DNA from: Halococcaceae archaeon
GTDB taxonomy: Archaea; Halobacteriota; Halobacteria; Halobacteriales; Halalkalicoccaceae
Length of the DNA stretch: 7,117 nt
Reading direction: 5' to 3'
Assembly (NCBI GenBank): GCA_007128515.1
Contig: SKXI01000356.1
Location: forward strand, 1-7,117
Position 1 is the first letter of the stretch, and each line of letters begins with the position of its first letter. A program made the translations under genes and the position numbers. Positions 1 to 6,650 of the stretch are shown one piece after another. Under the pieces are notes generated by a model, which was given only the letters and a program-made list of their open reading frames with translations, did no database searches and was not told where the DNA came from.

Positions 1-621
1 AACGAGTTCGACCCCGATCGGGCCGACGAGCTGCTCGAGGAGGTCGGCGACGACCTCGGCCTCGACTACCCGCTCGAGGTCCAGCTCGAGACCAACGCCG
101 ACAACGACGACCGGGTCCAGCTCGTCGAGCTGATCGCCGCGTCGATGGAGGAGTCGGGCTACTTCGAGACGAGCGTCGAGACGTTCGAGTGGAACCAGTA
201 CATCGGCCGGGTGCTCGACCCCGAGTACCCCCAGGAGGAGATCATCCCGTGTATCGGGCTGTCGGGGACGTTCAACCCCGAGAGCTTCTGTGACGCGCTG
301 CACAACACCGCCAACATCGGCCAGTGCTGTAACCTGACCGGCATCAGCGACGAGGAGTTCGACGAGATGGTCGACGCCGCCCGCTTCGACATCGACGTCG
401 TCGAGGACGAGGAGCTGCGCGCCGAACGCTACGACGAGATCTGGGACCTGCTCGCCGAACGCCGATACAGCTCGATCACGCACTTCGGGCTGACCGACGC
501 GATCATGAACACCGAGGTGCAGAACTTCGGCGTCTTCCCGTTCCCGGAGACCATGTACAGCTTCGCACTGCACGCCCCACAGGAAGAGCAGGTCATCTGG
601 CTCGAGCGTGAGGACGAGTAA
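1..621 (+). CDS. ABC transporter substrate-binding protein, family 5 (C-terminal part, 5' truncated)
   Basis: The reading frame is open from the first base and ends at TAA 619-621, giving the last 206 residues of a protein that is normally about 550-620 residues. It matches the C-terminal lobe of extracytoplasmic solute-binding proteins of the peptide/nickel class (SBP_bac_5): a helix-rich stretch, a WNQY segment near residue 64, an FNPESF segment near 91, and a closing region around residues 165-192 ending in YSFALHAP. The permease and ATPase genes follow directly, so it is the ligand-capturing subunit, presumably anchored outside the membrane. The signal peptide and lipobox would lie upstream of the window. 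Four cysteines (84, 97, 109, 110 of the visible part) are unusual for a haloarchaeal extracellular protein. The ligand cannot be read from this portion. Internal ATG codons such as 145 are not the start, because homologous sequence continues upstream of them. Confidence 0.9.
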   Translation, partial: NEFDPDRADELLEEVGDDLGLDYPLEVQLETNADNDDRVQLVELIAASMEESGYFETSVETFEWNQYIGRVLDPEYPQEEIIPCIGLSGTFNPESFCDALHNTANIGQCCNLTGISDEEFDEMVDAARFDIDVVEDEELRAERYDEIWDLLAERRYSSITHFGLTDAIMNTEVQNFGVFPFPETMYSFALHAPQEEQVIWLEREDE

Positions 622-629
622 TCGGCCCG

Positions 630-669
630 GCTCGCTCGCAACCCGAAACGATTTGCGTCCGTAGCGAGC
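630..669 (+). promoter_or_regulatory. Stem-loop between binding-protein gene and permease gene
   Basis: In the 69-nt gap after the binding-protein stop codon, GCTCGCT (630-636) pairs perfectly with AGCGAGC (663-669) and CGCAA (637-641) pairs with TTGCG (653-657). This gives 12 base pairs with an 11-nt loop (642-652) and a 5-nt bulge (658-662). No T-tract follows, so it is not a typical archaeal terminator. The position suits an attenuator or an mRNA 3'-end stabiliser that would make the binding protein more abundant than the membrane subunits, which is common in ABC importer operons. That role is inferred. Confidence 0.45.
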
Positions 670-690
670 ACGGATTTCCATCGAACGATC

Positions 691-1647
691 ATGAGCTTAC
701 GACGTTTCATACTGAATCGAATCCTGTCGATCATCCCGATCCTGTTCGGCGTCTCGGTGATCACGTTCGGGCTCGTCCACCTGACGCCGGGCGACCCGAT
801 CAGTCAGATGGTGGCGTTGAACCCCGACGCGGGGCCGAACGAGGAGGCACAGCTCCGCGCGCGGTACGGGCTCGACGGGCCGGTCTGGGAGCAGTACCTG
901 ACCTGGATGGGCAACGTCCTCACCGGGGACTTCGGCGAGGTGATCAGGACGAACCGCGACGTCGGGAGCATCATCGTCGCACGGCTGCCCGCGACGATCG
1001 CCCTCGGCGTCTTCGGCTGGGCGTTCGGCCTCGCGATCGCGATCCCGACGGGGATCTACGCGGCGGTGCACAAGAACGAACTCGGCGACGACCTCAGCCG
1101 GCTGCTGGCGCTGTCGGGCATCTCGATCCCGAACTTCTGGCTCGGCCTGATGCTGATCCTGTTCGGAGCGCTCTGGCTCGGGCTCTGGCCGGTGCTCGCG
1201 CCCTCGCGGCTCCCGTTGTACCACCCGGAGATGCTCTGGTACCTGATACTGCCGGGGCTGACCATCGGGACCGGTGCCGCGGCGGGGATCATGCGGGTGA
1301 TGCGGACCTCGATGGGCGAGGAGATGAACAAGGAGTACGTCACGGCCGCACGGGCGAAGGGGCTGCCCGAACGACAGGTCATCCTCAAGCACGTGCTCCG
1401 GAACTCGCTGATCTCGGTCGTCACCCTCGCCGCGACGTTGACCGCGGGGATCGTCTCCGGCTCCGTCGTCGTCGAGGTGGTGTTCAACTGGCCGGGGCTC
1501 GGCCGGGAGTTCATCCAGGCGATCGACGGCCGCGAGGTGAACATGATCATGGCGATCACGCTGTTCACCGGCGTGTTCATCATCGTCGCGAACCTGCTGG
1601 CGGACATAACGTACGCGATACTCGACCCACGGATACGGTACGACTAG
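691..1647 (+). CDS. dppB: ABC transporter permease, DppB/OppB type
   Basis: A 318-residue integral membrane subunit of a peptide-class ABC importer, the usual length for the family. The N-terminus has the DppB signature: a basic start, a first hydrophobic helix at about 9-31, then LVHLTPGDP at 28-36. Further transmembrane segments lie near 100-124, 137-165, 183-203, 240-265 and 283-309. The EAA cytoplasmic loop that docks on the ATPase is at 216-240 (YVTAARAKG, then a basic helix ending RNSL). The C-terminus LDPRIRYD is typical. It would form the channel as a heterodimer with the next gene product. ATG 691 places the conserved basic N-terminus correctly. No Shine-Dalgarno or clear TATA element precedes it, unlike the other internal genes of the operon. 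Substrate specificity is not readable from the permease. Confidence 0.95.
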   Translation: MSLRRFILNRILSIIPILFGVSVITFGLVHLTPGDPISQMVALNPDAGPNEEAQLRARYGLDGPVWEQYLTWMGNVLTGDFGEVIRTNRDVGSIIVARLPATIALGVFGWAFGLAIAIPTGIYAAVHKNELGDDLSRLLALSGISIPNFWLGLMLILFGALWLGLWPVLAPSRLPLYHPEMLWYLILPGLTIGTGAAAGIMRVMRTSMGEEMNKEYVTAARAKGLPERQVILKHVLRNSLISVVTLAATLTAGIVSGSVVVEVVFNWPGLGREFIQAIDGREVNMIMAITLFTGVFIIVANLLADITYAILDPRIRYD

Positions 1648-1650
1648 GTG
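1646..1650 (+). promoter_or_regulatory. Shine-Dalgarno AGGTG for dppC
   Basis: AGGTG matches part of the complement of the haloarchaeal 16S rRNA 3' end (AGGAGGTGATCC). It begins within the dppB stop codon TAG and lies 6 nt before ATG 1657. It therefore favours ATG 1657 over the in-frame GTG at 1648, which overlaps the element itself. Confidence 0.6.
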
Positions 1651-1656
1651 TCACTA

Positions 1657-2697
1657 ATGTCTACAGAACGAGGCAGGATCCGGATCAGGGGGTTCGACGC
1701 CGACCACGTCGAGCGACGGGATCCGCTGTCGGACTGGACCGGGGAATCGGAAACGAGAACCGAGAGCAGGTGGCGGCGGGCGTTTCGACGCTTCCGACGC
1801 AACAGATCGGCGATGCTCGGTGTCGTGGTCGTGTTGCTCATGTCGCTGGCGGCGATCTTCGCGCGTCCGATCGTGATCGGGGGTATCCCGGTCCAGCCGT
1901 TCGGGATCGCCCCACACGACCCGACGACGATCCTCTACCTCGGGGCGGATCCGTCGGCCGGCGTCTACGACCCGCCGTCGACCGACTACCCGATGGGGAC
2001 GGACAACTCGGGCCGCGACCTGTTCTCGCGGGTGCTCTACGGCGGTCGCTACAGCATCTCGATCGGGTTCATCGTGATCGCGATCAACGCGACGATCGGG
2101 GCGGTCTACGGCGCCGTCTCGGGCTACTACGGCGGCTGGGTCGACGAGATCATGATGCGGATCGTCGACACGATCTTCGCGTTCCCGTTCCTCATCCTGG
2201 CGCTGATCATCATCGCGGTGCTCGGCAGCAGTTACTGGAACCTCGTGCTCGCGTTCACGCTGTTCGGGTGGGCCGGCTACGGCCGGCTCGTCCGGGGTGA
2301 GGTGCTCTCGATCAAGGAGAACGAGTACGTGCTCGCGGCGAAGGCCCTCGGCGCGCGCGACCGGTCGGTGATCTTCAAACACATCATCCCGAACGCGATG
2401 CCGCCGCTGCTCGTGCTCGCGACCCTCGGTATCGGGACGACCGTCATCGGCGTCGCGGCGCTCGGCTTCCTCGGGCTCGGTCTCGGGCCGGGGACCGCCG
2501 AGTGGGGGACGATGCTCGACGCGACCCGGGAGACGCTGATCCAGGGTCCGGAGGGCCAGATCCCGTGGTGGGCGACGGTCTTCCCGGGCGGGGCGATCTT
2601 CCTGTTCGTGATGGCGATGAACCTCATCGGTGACGGCGTCAACGACGCGCTCGACGCCCAGGAGACCGGTATCGGCAAGCAGGGCGGTGGTGCCTGA
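1657..2697 (+). CDS. dppC: ABC transporter permease, DppC/OppC type
   Basis: The second channel subunit, 346 residues from ATG 1657. The N-terminus is a cytoplasmic tail of about 50 residues with an Arg-rich end (38-50), followed by a transmembrane segment at 52-76. The OppC hallmark YPMGTDNSGRD at 111-121 leads into FSRVLYGGR. More transmembrane segments follow at about 133-158, 170-208, 250-276 and 305-326. The EAA ATPase-docking loop is at 223-246 (EYVLAAKALGARD, then KHIIPN). The ending NLIGDGVNDALD is the normal family C-terminus. An in-frame GTG at 1648 would add three residues, but the ribosome binding site at 1646-1650 supports ATG 1657. The gene starts 9 nt after dppB and overlaps dppD by one base (TGATG), so the permeases and ATPases should be translated in a coupled manner. 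Confidence 0.95.
   Translation: MSTERGRIRIRGFDADHVERRDPLSDWTGESETRTESRWRRAFRRFRRNRSAMLGVVVVLLMSLAAIFARPIVIGGIPVQPFGIAPHDPTTILYLGADPSAGVYDPPSTDYPMGTDNSGRDLFSRVLYGGRYSISIGFIVIAINATIGAVYGAVSGYYGGWVDEIMMRIVDTIFAFPFLILALIIIAVLGSSYWNLVLAFTLFGWAGYGRLVRGEVLSIKENEYVLAAKALGARDRSVIFKHIIPNAMPPLLVLATLGIGTTVIGVAALGFLGLGLGPGTAEWGTMLDATRETLIQGPEGQIPWWATVFPGGAIFLFVMAMNLIGDGVNDALDAQETGIGKQGGGA
2686..2692 (+). promoter_or_regulatory. Shine-Dalgarno-like GGTGGTG for dppD
   Basis: GGTGGTG differs from the ideal GGAGGTG at one base and lies 4 nt before ATG 2697, inside the end of dppC. With the TGATG stop/start overlap it points to translational coupling. Confidence 0.5.
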
Positions 2698-3770
2698 TGG
2701 CGTTGCTCGAAGTCGAGAACCTGACCGTCGAGTTCTACACCGAAGACGGGGTGGTGACGGCCGCGGACGGCCTCAGCTACCAGATCGAACGCGGCGAGAA
2801 GTTCGGCGTCGTCGGCGAATCGGGCGCCGGAAAGAGCGTCACCGCGCTCTCGCTGATGCGGCTGATCGACAGCCCCGGCCGGATCACGAGCGGCGAGATA
2901 CGGTTCAAAGGCGAGAACGTCCTCGAGATGACCGAGCCGGAGGTCCGCTCGATCCGCGGCAACGAGATGGCGATGGTGTTCCAGGACGCCCAGACCGCGC
3001 TGAACCCGGTCTACACCGTCGGCGAACAGGTGGCGGAGGCGGTCAGACACCACCTCGGCTACGACGACGAGGAGGCCAGGGCCCGGACGATACGCCTGCT
3101 CGACACGGTCGGTATCCCCGACGCGGAAGCGAGGTACTCGGACTACCCACACGAGTTCTCCGGCGGGATGCAACAGCGAGCGGTGATCGCGATGGCGCTG
3201 TCGTGCGAGCCGGACCTGCTGATCTGTGACGAACCGACGACCGCCCTCGACGTGACGATCGAGGCGAAGATCCTCGACCTGATCGAGGAGCTCGCCGACG
3301 AGTTCGACACCGCGGTGCAGCTGATCACCCACGACCTCGGCGTGATCGCACAGGTCTGCGACCGGGTGATGGTGATGTACGCCGGGAAACCCGTCGAGAA
3401 AGCACCGGTCGAGGAGCTCTACTACGACCCGAAACACCCGTACACGGTGGGGCTGATGAGCTCGATCCCCCGGGTGGGGGATACGAGGAGCAGGCTCCAG
3501 ACGATCCCCGGGACGATGCCCGACCTGGTCGAGCTCCCCCCGGGCTGTAGCTTCCACCCCCGGTGTCCGTACGCCGAGGAGGCCTGCACGCTGGAGGAGC
3601 CGCCGCTGCTCGACCCGGAGACGGGCGAGCCGGTCGGTACCGATCCGTCGGTCGAGCACTCGGCGGCCTGTCTCGAGTACACGGGCGTGCTGACCGAGGG
3701 GCTCACCTACGAGATCGACGTCGTAGGCGAGACGGACGAACCACTGACCCGACGGGCGGAGGGGAACTAG
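2697..3770 (+). CDS. dppD: ABC transporter ATP-binding protein, DppD/OppD type
   Basis: A 357-residue cytoplasmic ATPase that would pair with the next gene product and power import through DppB/DppC. All nucleotide-binding elements are intact: Walker A GESGAGKS at 40-47, Q-loop Gln96 in VFQDAQTALNP, signature FSGGMQQR at 154-161, Walker B LLICDE at 174-179 with D-loop ALD 183-185, and H-loop His212. The C-terminal oligopeptide-transporter extension begins near 240 and holds PPGCSFHPRCPY at 281-292. Cys284, Cys290, Cys297 and Cys325 match the spacing known to bind a [4Fe-4S] cluster in bacterial DppD-type ATPases. The gene overlaps dppC by one base and abuts dppF with no gap. The DppD name follows from family and operon order; OppD is an equally good label while the substrate is unknown. 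Confidence 0.95.
   Translation: MALLEVENLTVEFYTEDGVVTAADGLSYQIERGEKFGVVGESGAGKSVTALSLMRLIDSPGRITSGEIRFKGENVLEMTEPEVRSIRGNEMAMVFQDAQTALNPVYTVGEQVAEAVRHHLGYDDEEARARTIRLLDTVGIPDAEARYSDYPHEFSGGMQQRAVIAMALSCEPDLLICDEPTTALDVTIEAKILDLIEELADEFDTAVQLITHDLGVIAQVCDRVMVMYAGKPVEKAPVEELYYDPKHPYTVGLMSSIPRVGDTRSRLQTIPGTMPDLVELPPGCSFHPRCPYAEEACTLEEPPLLDPETGEPVGTDPSVEHSAACLEYTGVLTEGLTYEIDVVGETDEPLTRRAEGN
3758..3764 (+). promoter_or_regulatory. Shine-Dalgarno GGAGGGG for dppF
   Basis: GGAGGGG, the strongest ribosome binding site in the window, lies 6 nt before ATG 3771 and inside the last codons of dppD. It fixes the dppF start at 3771, right after the dppD stop TAG. Confidence 0.7.
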
Positions 3771-5111
3771 ATGGCCGCTGGAACAGAGGAGCCGCTCCTC
3801 GCCGCCGACTCGCTGAAGAAGTACTACGACACCTCGAGCGGGTTCGTCGAGAGCTTGCTCGGTCGGGGCGGCTCGGTGAAGGCGGTCGACGGCGTCGACC
3901 TCGAACTGTACGAGGGCGAGACGCTCGGCGTCGTCGGCGAGTCGGGCTGTGGGAAGACCACGCTGGGACGTACGCTGCTTCGGCTCGTCGAGCCGACCGA
4001 GGGGGAGATCACCTACCGGGGCGAGAGCCTGACCGACGCCTCGCGCTCGCGGATGCGCGAGCTCAGAAAGGAGATCCAGTACATCTTCCAGGACCCCTTC
4101 TCGAGTCTGAACCCGCGGCTGACCGTCGGCGACATCATCGGTGAGCCCCTCGACATCCACGGGATCGCCTCGGGGGCCGAACGCACCGAGCGTATCGCCG
4201 AGTTGCTCGAGACGGTCGGACTGAGCGGGAACCACTCGCGGCGGTATCCACACGAGTTCTCGGGCGGGCAGCGTCAGCGAATCGGTATCGCCCGCGCGCT
4301 CGCCGTGGACCCGGAGGTCATCATCTGTGACGAGCCGGTGAGCGCGCTCGACGTGAGCGTGCAGGCACAGATCCTCAACCTGCTCGAGGACCTCCAGGAG
4401 GAGTTCGGGCTCTCGTACGTCTTCATCGCCCACGACCTCTCGGTCGTCGAGCACATCTCCGATCGGGTCGCCGTGATGTACCTCGGCGAGGTCGCGGAGA
4501 TCGGAACGACCGAGGAGGTGTTCTCGCCACCGTATCACCCCTACACCGAGGCGCTGCTCTCGGCGATCCCGGAGCCCGATCCGCTCTGGGAGGGCGATCA
4601 GATCCGGCTCTCGGGAACCGTCCCCTCGCCGATCGACCCGCCCTCGGGCTGTCGGTTCCACACCCGGTGTCCTCGCGTGATCAAACCCGAGGAGGTCGAC
4701 GTCGAACAGTCGATCTGGCGATCGCTGTTGAACCTCAAGGTGCGGACCCGCGATGCGGAGACGGTCCGGACGGTGATCGGCGTCGAGGAGGGTGCGGAGA
4801 CGGGCGATCCCACCGAGACGCCGCGTGAGACGATGGAGAAGCTGCTGCGAGCCGAGTTCGGTCTCCCGAACCGGATCGCGGACCCGGAGGTCGAGGCGGT
4901 CGTCACGGACGTCGTCGACGACCTCAACGCCGGGGACGTCGAGGCCGCTCGCGACCGCCTCGAGGGAGCGTTCGTCACGCCGTGTGAGACCGACCGACCG
5001 GAACTGCTCGCGATCGGCACGACGCACGGGATCTCCTGTCACCTCTACGACGACCGTTTCGCCGGGGAGTCGCCGTTTCCCGCCCCCGACGACGGCGTCT
5101 CCGACGGCTGA
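3771..5111 (+). CDS. dppF: ABC transporter ATP-binding protein, DppF/OppF type, with C-terminal insertion
   Basis: The second ATPase of the importer, 446 residues, roughly 100 longer than a typical bacterial DppF. The catalytic elements are complete: Walker A GESGCGKT at 56-63, Q-loop Gln107 in [11 protein letters not shown], signature FSGGQRQR at 163-170, Walker B VIICDE at 183-188 with SALD following, and H-loop His221. The C-terminal extension starts normally with [11 protein letters not shown] at 291-301 (Cys294, Cys300). The expected third cysteine near 307 is missing. Instead about 98 residues of mostly helical, acidic sequence (about 302-402) intervene before [11 protein letters not shown] and ISCHL, where Cys405 and Cys423 resume the family pattern. 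The four cluster-type cysteines are thus kept but split by an insertion. I recall similar long DppF proteins in other haloarchaea, so it is probably lineage-specific and functional rather than an assembly fault; this is from memory. It is the last gene of the operon. Confidence 0.94.
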   Translation: MAAGTEEPLLAADSLKKYYDTSSGFVESLLGRGGSVKAVDGVDLELYEGETLGVVGESGCGKTTLGRTLLRLVEPTEGEITYRGESLTDASRSRMRELRKEIQYIFQDPFSSLNPRLTVGDIIGEPLDIHGIASGAERTERIAELLETVGLSGNHSRRYPHEFSGGQRQRIGIARALAVDPEVIICDEPVSALDVSVQAQILNLLEDLQEEFGLSYVFIAHDLSVVEHISDRVAVMYLGEVAEIGTTEEVFSPPYHPYTEALLSAIPEPDPLWEGDQIRLSGTVPSPIDPPSGCRFHTRCPRVIKPEEVDVEQSIWRSLLNLKVRTRDAETVRTVIGVEEGAETGDPTETPRETMEKLLRAEFGLPNRIADPEVEAVVTDVVDDLNAGDVEAARDRLEGAFVTPCETDRPELLAIGTTHGISCHLYDDRFAGESPFPAPDDGVSDG

Positions 5112-5123
5112 CCCCACAGAACC

Positions 5124-5130
5124 CTTTAGT
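5124..5130 (+). promoter_or_regulatory. TATA-like promoter element (CTTTAGT)
   Basis: CTTTAGT is centred 26 nt before ATG 5153, the expected distance from a haloarchaeal TATA box to the start of a leaderless transcript. No Shine-Dalgarno lies before that ATG. It lies in the 41-nt gap after dppF, so the following gene is probably transcribed on its own even though it is close to the operon. Confidence 0.55.
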
Positions 5131-5152
5131 TCGGCCGGTGCCTCGACTCCCC

Positions 5153-5695
5153 ATGCGTCGGATCTACGAGTCCGAGGCGCTCCACCGCGACGACGAGGAC
5201 GCCTTCTCGCCGAGCGAGAGCGACCGCCGCGAGCGCCCACAGGCGTTCCGGTGGGTGAACGTCTCCAGGCTCAGCCGGCTGCTGTTCCCGAGGCGGCTGC
5301 GCACCTGGGCGGTCTCCGTGCGGATCGGTACGCCCCGGGAGGAGTATCCGGTCGGGGCGAGGGTGCCGTTTCGGATCACGATGAAGAACTCGTTGCCGAT
5401 CCCGGTCGAGGTCCCGACCGCATCGCCGGTGCTCTGGACCTGGACGGTCGACGGCCACCGGGAGGCCTCGCACGTCCCGGTCGCCGACCCGCCGGACACC
5501 GAGGGCGCGTTCCGGTTCGACCGCGGGGAGTACAAGCGCTTTTCGAAGCGATGGAACGGCCTGTTCCGCGTCTCCGAGACCGAGTGGGAGCGCGCCGGGC
5601 CGGGCACGTACACGATCGGCGCCGGGCTCAACGTTCCGGAGGCGGAGCGGAAAGGCCTCTACGACGAGACGACAGTCACCCTCGTCCGCGAGTGA
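5153..5695 (+). CDS. Conserved haloarchaeal protein with one Ig-like, BsuPI-like domain
   Basis: A 180-residue soluble protein with no signal peptide or membrane segment. The first 35 residues are charged and probably disordered, and 37-50 is basic (SRLLFPRRLR). From about 52 to 178 the sequence alternates short beta strands like an Ig-type sandwich: PFRITMKNSLPIPVEVP (72-88), LWTWTVDG (94-101), FDRGEYKRFSKRWNG (122-136), then PGTYTIGAGLNV (150-161). This order (N-containing strand, W-x-W strand, Gly-Glu turn with aromatic-K-R-W, PGTY turn) resembles the BsuPI domain of the Bacillus intracellular proteinase inhibitor, but that is fold-level inference by eye. I recognise close relatives as haloarchaeal hypotheticals. 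The start at ATG 5153 is chosen over GTG 5138 because the TATA-like element sits 26 nt before the ATG. The gene converges with the next one, 12 nt between stop codons. Function is unknown. Confidence 0.85.
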   Translation: MRRIYESEALHRDDEDAFSPSESDRRERPQAFRWVNVSRLSRLLFPRRLRTWAVSVRIGTPREEYPVGARVPFRITMKNSLPIPVEVPTASPVLWTWTVDGHREASHVPVADPPDTEGAFRFDRGEYKRFSKRWNGLFRVSETEWERAGPGTYTIGAGLNVPEAERKGLYDETTVTLVRE

Positions 5696-5710
5696 TCCGG
5701 CGACCGGTCA
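5693..5710. other. Small inverted repeat at the convergent gene ends
   Basis: TGA (5693-5695) pairs with TCA (5708-5710) and CCGG (5697-5700) with CCGG (5704-5707). This leaves a 3-nt loop and one bulged T, a 7-bp hairpin on either strand that includes both stop codons. There is no T-tract on either side, so its role as a bidirectional terminator is weakly supported. Confidence 0.2.
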
Positions 5711-6580
5711 GGGGGTGATCCCGGTCTCGTCCCGGCCGAGCTCGAGTTCGTCGGGGCTGAACTCGAGGAGCGGATCGCCACACTCGGAACAGCCGAACGT
5801 GATTACCTCGTAGGAGCGACAGCACGACTCGACGGTGCCGTCGCTCACCACGATCGGACCCGAGCACCGGGGACACCGGTCGCGAAACGAGCGCAGCGAG
5901 GAGAGGATACCCAGACGCTGTTCGAGCGGCACCTCGTCCCATCGGTCGGTCGACCGCCCGAGCGCGTCGTCCGCGGCGAGGTCGGAGCGGAGCGCCGCCT
6001 CCGACGGCCACTTCCGCACCCGACGGTCGATCCTGACCGCGGGGTACGGACGCTCCAGGACCTCGACGGACGCCGGATCCGTGTCGAACACCGCGGCCAG
6101 TTCGGCGGGGTCGAGCGGGTCCTCCCGGTCGTCGTCCTCGAGCAGGCCGCGGAACCGGTCGGTCAGACAGAGGTCGTCCTCGTGCTCGCAGGGCTCGACG
6201 GCGCCGACGTCGAGGAGAAAGCGCTCCGGGTCGACGGCGTTCTCGCGCCGGTTCTCGATCCGGTCGACCGTCTCCTGCATCGGCTCGGTCCGTCGCTCCT
6301 CGATCGGGTTCGGCGCCTTGTCGAAGCGTGCGAGCACCCACTCCGGGAGGTACTGCTTCGTGAGCGCCGGCGTTCCGGGAACGAGATAGCCCCGGAGGTA
6401 GATCGCGACCAGCGAGCCGACGAGGACGACCGCACCGAGCGGCGGCGCGACGGTCGCTATCGCGATACCACAGACGAGAGCGATCGCGACGTTGACGACG
6501 GTACAGGGGAGACAGCGGTTCTCGCCCGTGTACTCCGGTTTCCGGAACCGTTCGAGAACCGACGCCGACTGATCGACCAT
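5708..6580 (-). CDS. Conserved haloarchaeal membrane protein with C-terminal zinc ribbon
   Basis: A 290-residue protein whose N-terminal pattern (PEYTGENRC at 15-23, then LPCTVVN) I recognise from conserved haloarchaeal proteins of unknown function. Cys23 and Cys26 form a CxxC just before two hydrophobic segments at about 28-45 and 47-66, followed by the basic motif YLRGYLVPGTP at 61-71. A charged soluble region follows, with Cys131, His133 and Cys138 close together. The C-terminus is a zinc-ribbon-like module: C236-P-R-C239, C253-C254 and C264-S-E-C267. The protein is probably anchored in the membrane with the ribbon inside the cell, but topology is inferred. The start at 6580 is chosen because a TATA-like element lies 26-27 nt upstream. 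The frame stays open to 6700, but that extension would cross the promoter and lacks family sequence. It is divergent from the DJ-1 gene. No biochemical role can be assigned. Confidence 0.87.
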   Translation of the reverse strand: MVDQSASVLERFRKPEYTGENRCLPCTVVNVAIALVCGIAIATVAPPLGAVVLVGSLVAIYLRGYLVPGTPALTKQYLPEWVLARFDKAPNPIEERRTEPMQETVDRIENRRENAVDPERFLLDVGAVEPCEHEDDLCLTDRFRGLLEDDDREDPLDPAELAAVFDTDPASVEVLERPYPAVRIDRRVRKWPSEAALRSDLAADDALGRSTDRWDEVPLEQRLGILSSLRSFRDRCPRCSGPIVVSDGTVESCCRSYEVITFGCSECGDPLLEFSPDELELGRDETGITP

Positions 6581-6603
6581 GCGTCGGTCTAGCGAGGAAC
6601 CGG

Positions 6604-6609
6604 TAAAAG
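6604..6609 (-). promoter_or_regulatory. TATA-like promoter element (CTTTTA) for the zinc-ribbon gene
   Basis: On the minus strand CTTTTA lies 26-27 nt before ATG 6580, with no Shine-Dalgarno between them. This is the spacing of a leaderless haloarchaeal promoter and supports the 6580 start. Confidence 0.6.
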
Positions 6610-6622
6610 CCTGCGGAGATCC

Positions 6623-6632
6623 GGCGATCGCC
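6623..6632. promoter_or_regulatory. Perfect 10-bp palindrome between divergent promoters (possible operator)
   Basis: GGCGATCGCC is a perfect palindrome almost midway between the two oppositely facing TATA-like elements (6604-6609 and 6651-6657). A dimeric regulator bound here could affect both genes. CGATCG-type words are frequent in this GC-rich sequence, so it may be chance. Confidence 0.25.
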
Positions 6633-6650
6633 CCGAGTGCCGGGCGGTCG

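Noticed and set aside
13..22. Palindrome CCCGATCGGG near the window start
   Set aside because: It lies inside coding sequence and is built from common codons; words of this kind occur often by composition.
1648..1656. GTG 1648 as start of dppC
   Set aside because: It overlaps the AGGTG ribosome binding site that serves ATG 1657 at good spacing.
1..5111. A novel multi-gene system such as a defence or mobile element
   Set aside because: All five genes are standard subunits of one Dpp/Opp-class importer in canonical order. No integrase, transposase, toxin, nuclease, target-site repeat or CRISPR repeat was seen.
5138..5152. GTG 5138 as start of the Ig-like protein
   Set aside because: It lies only about 11 nt from the TATA-like element, so transcription would begin downstream of it. 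ATG 5153 has the right distance.
2277..5240. A 987-codon open frame on the minus strand
   Set aside because: It lies opposite dppC, dppD and dppF, all strongly supported. Its translation is a low-complexity run of Arg, Asp, Val and Leu, as expected for an antisense frame in GC-rich DNA with few stop codons.
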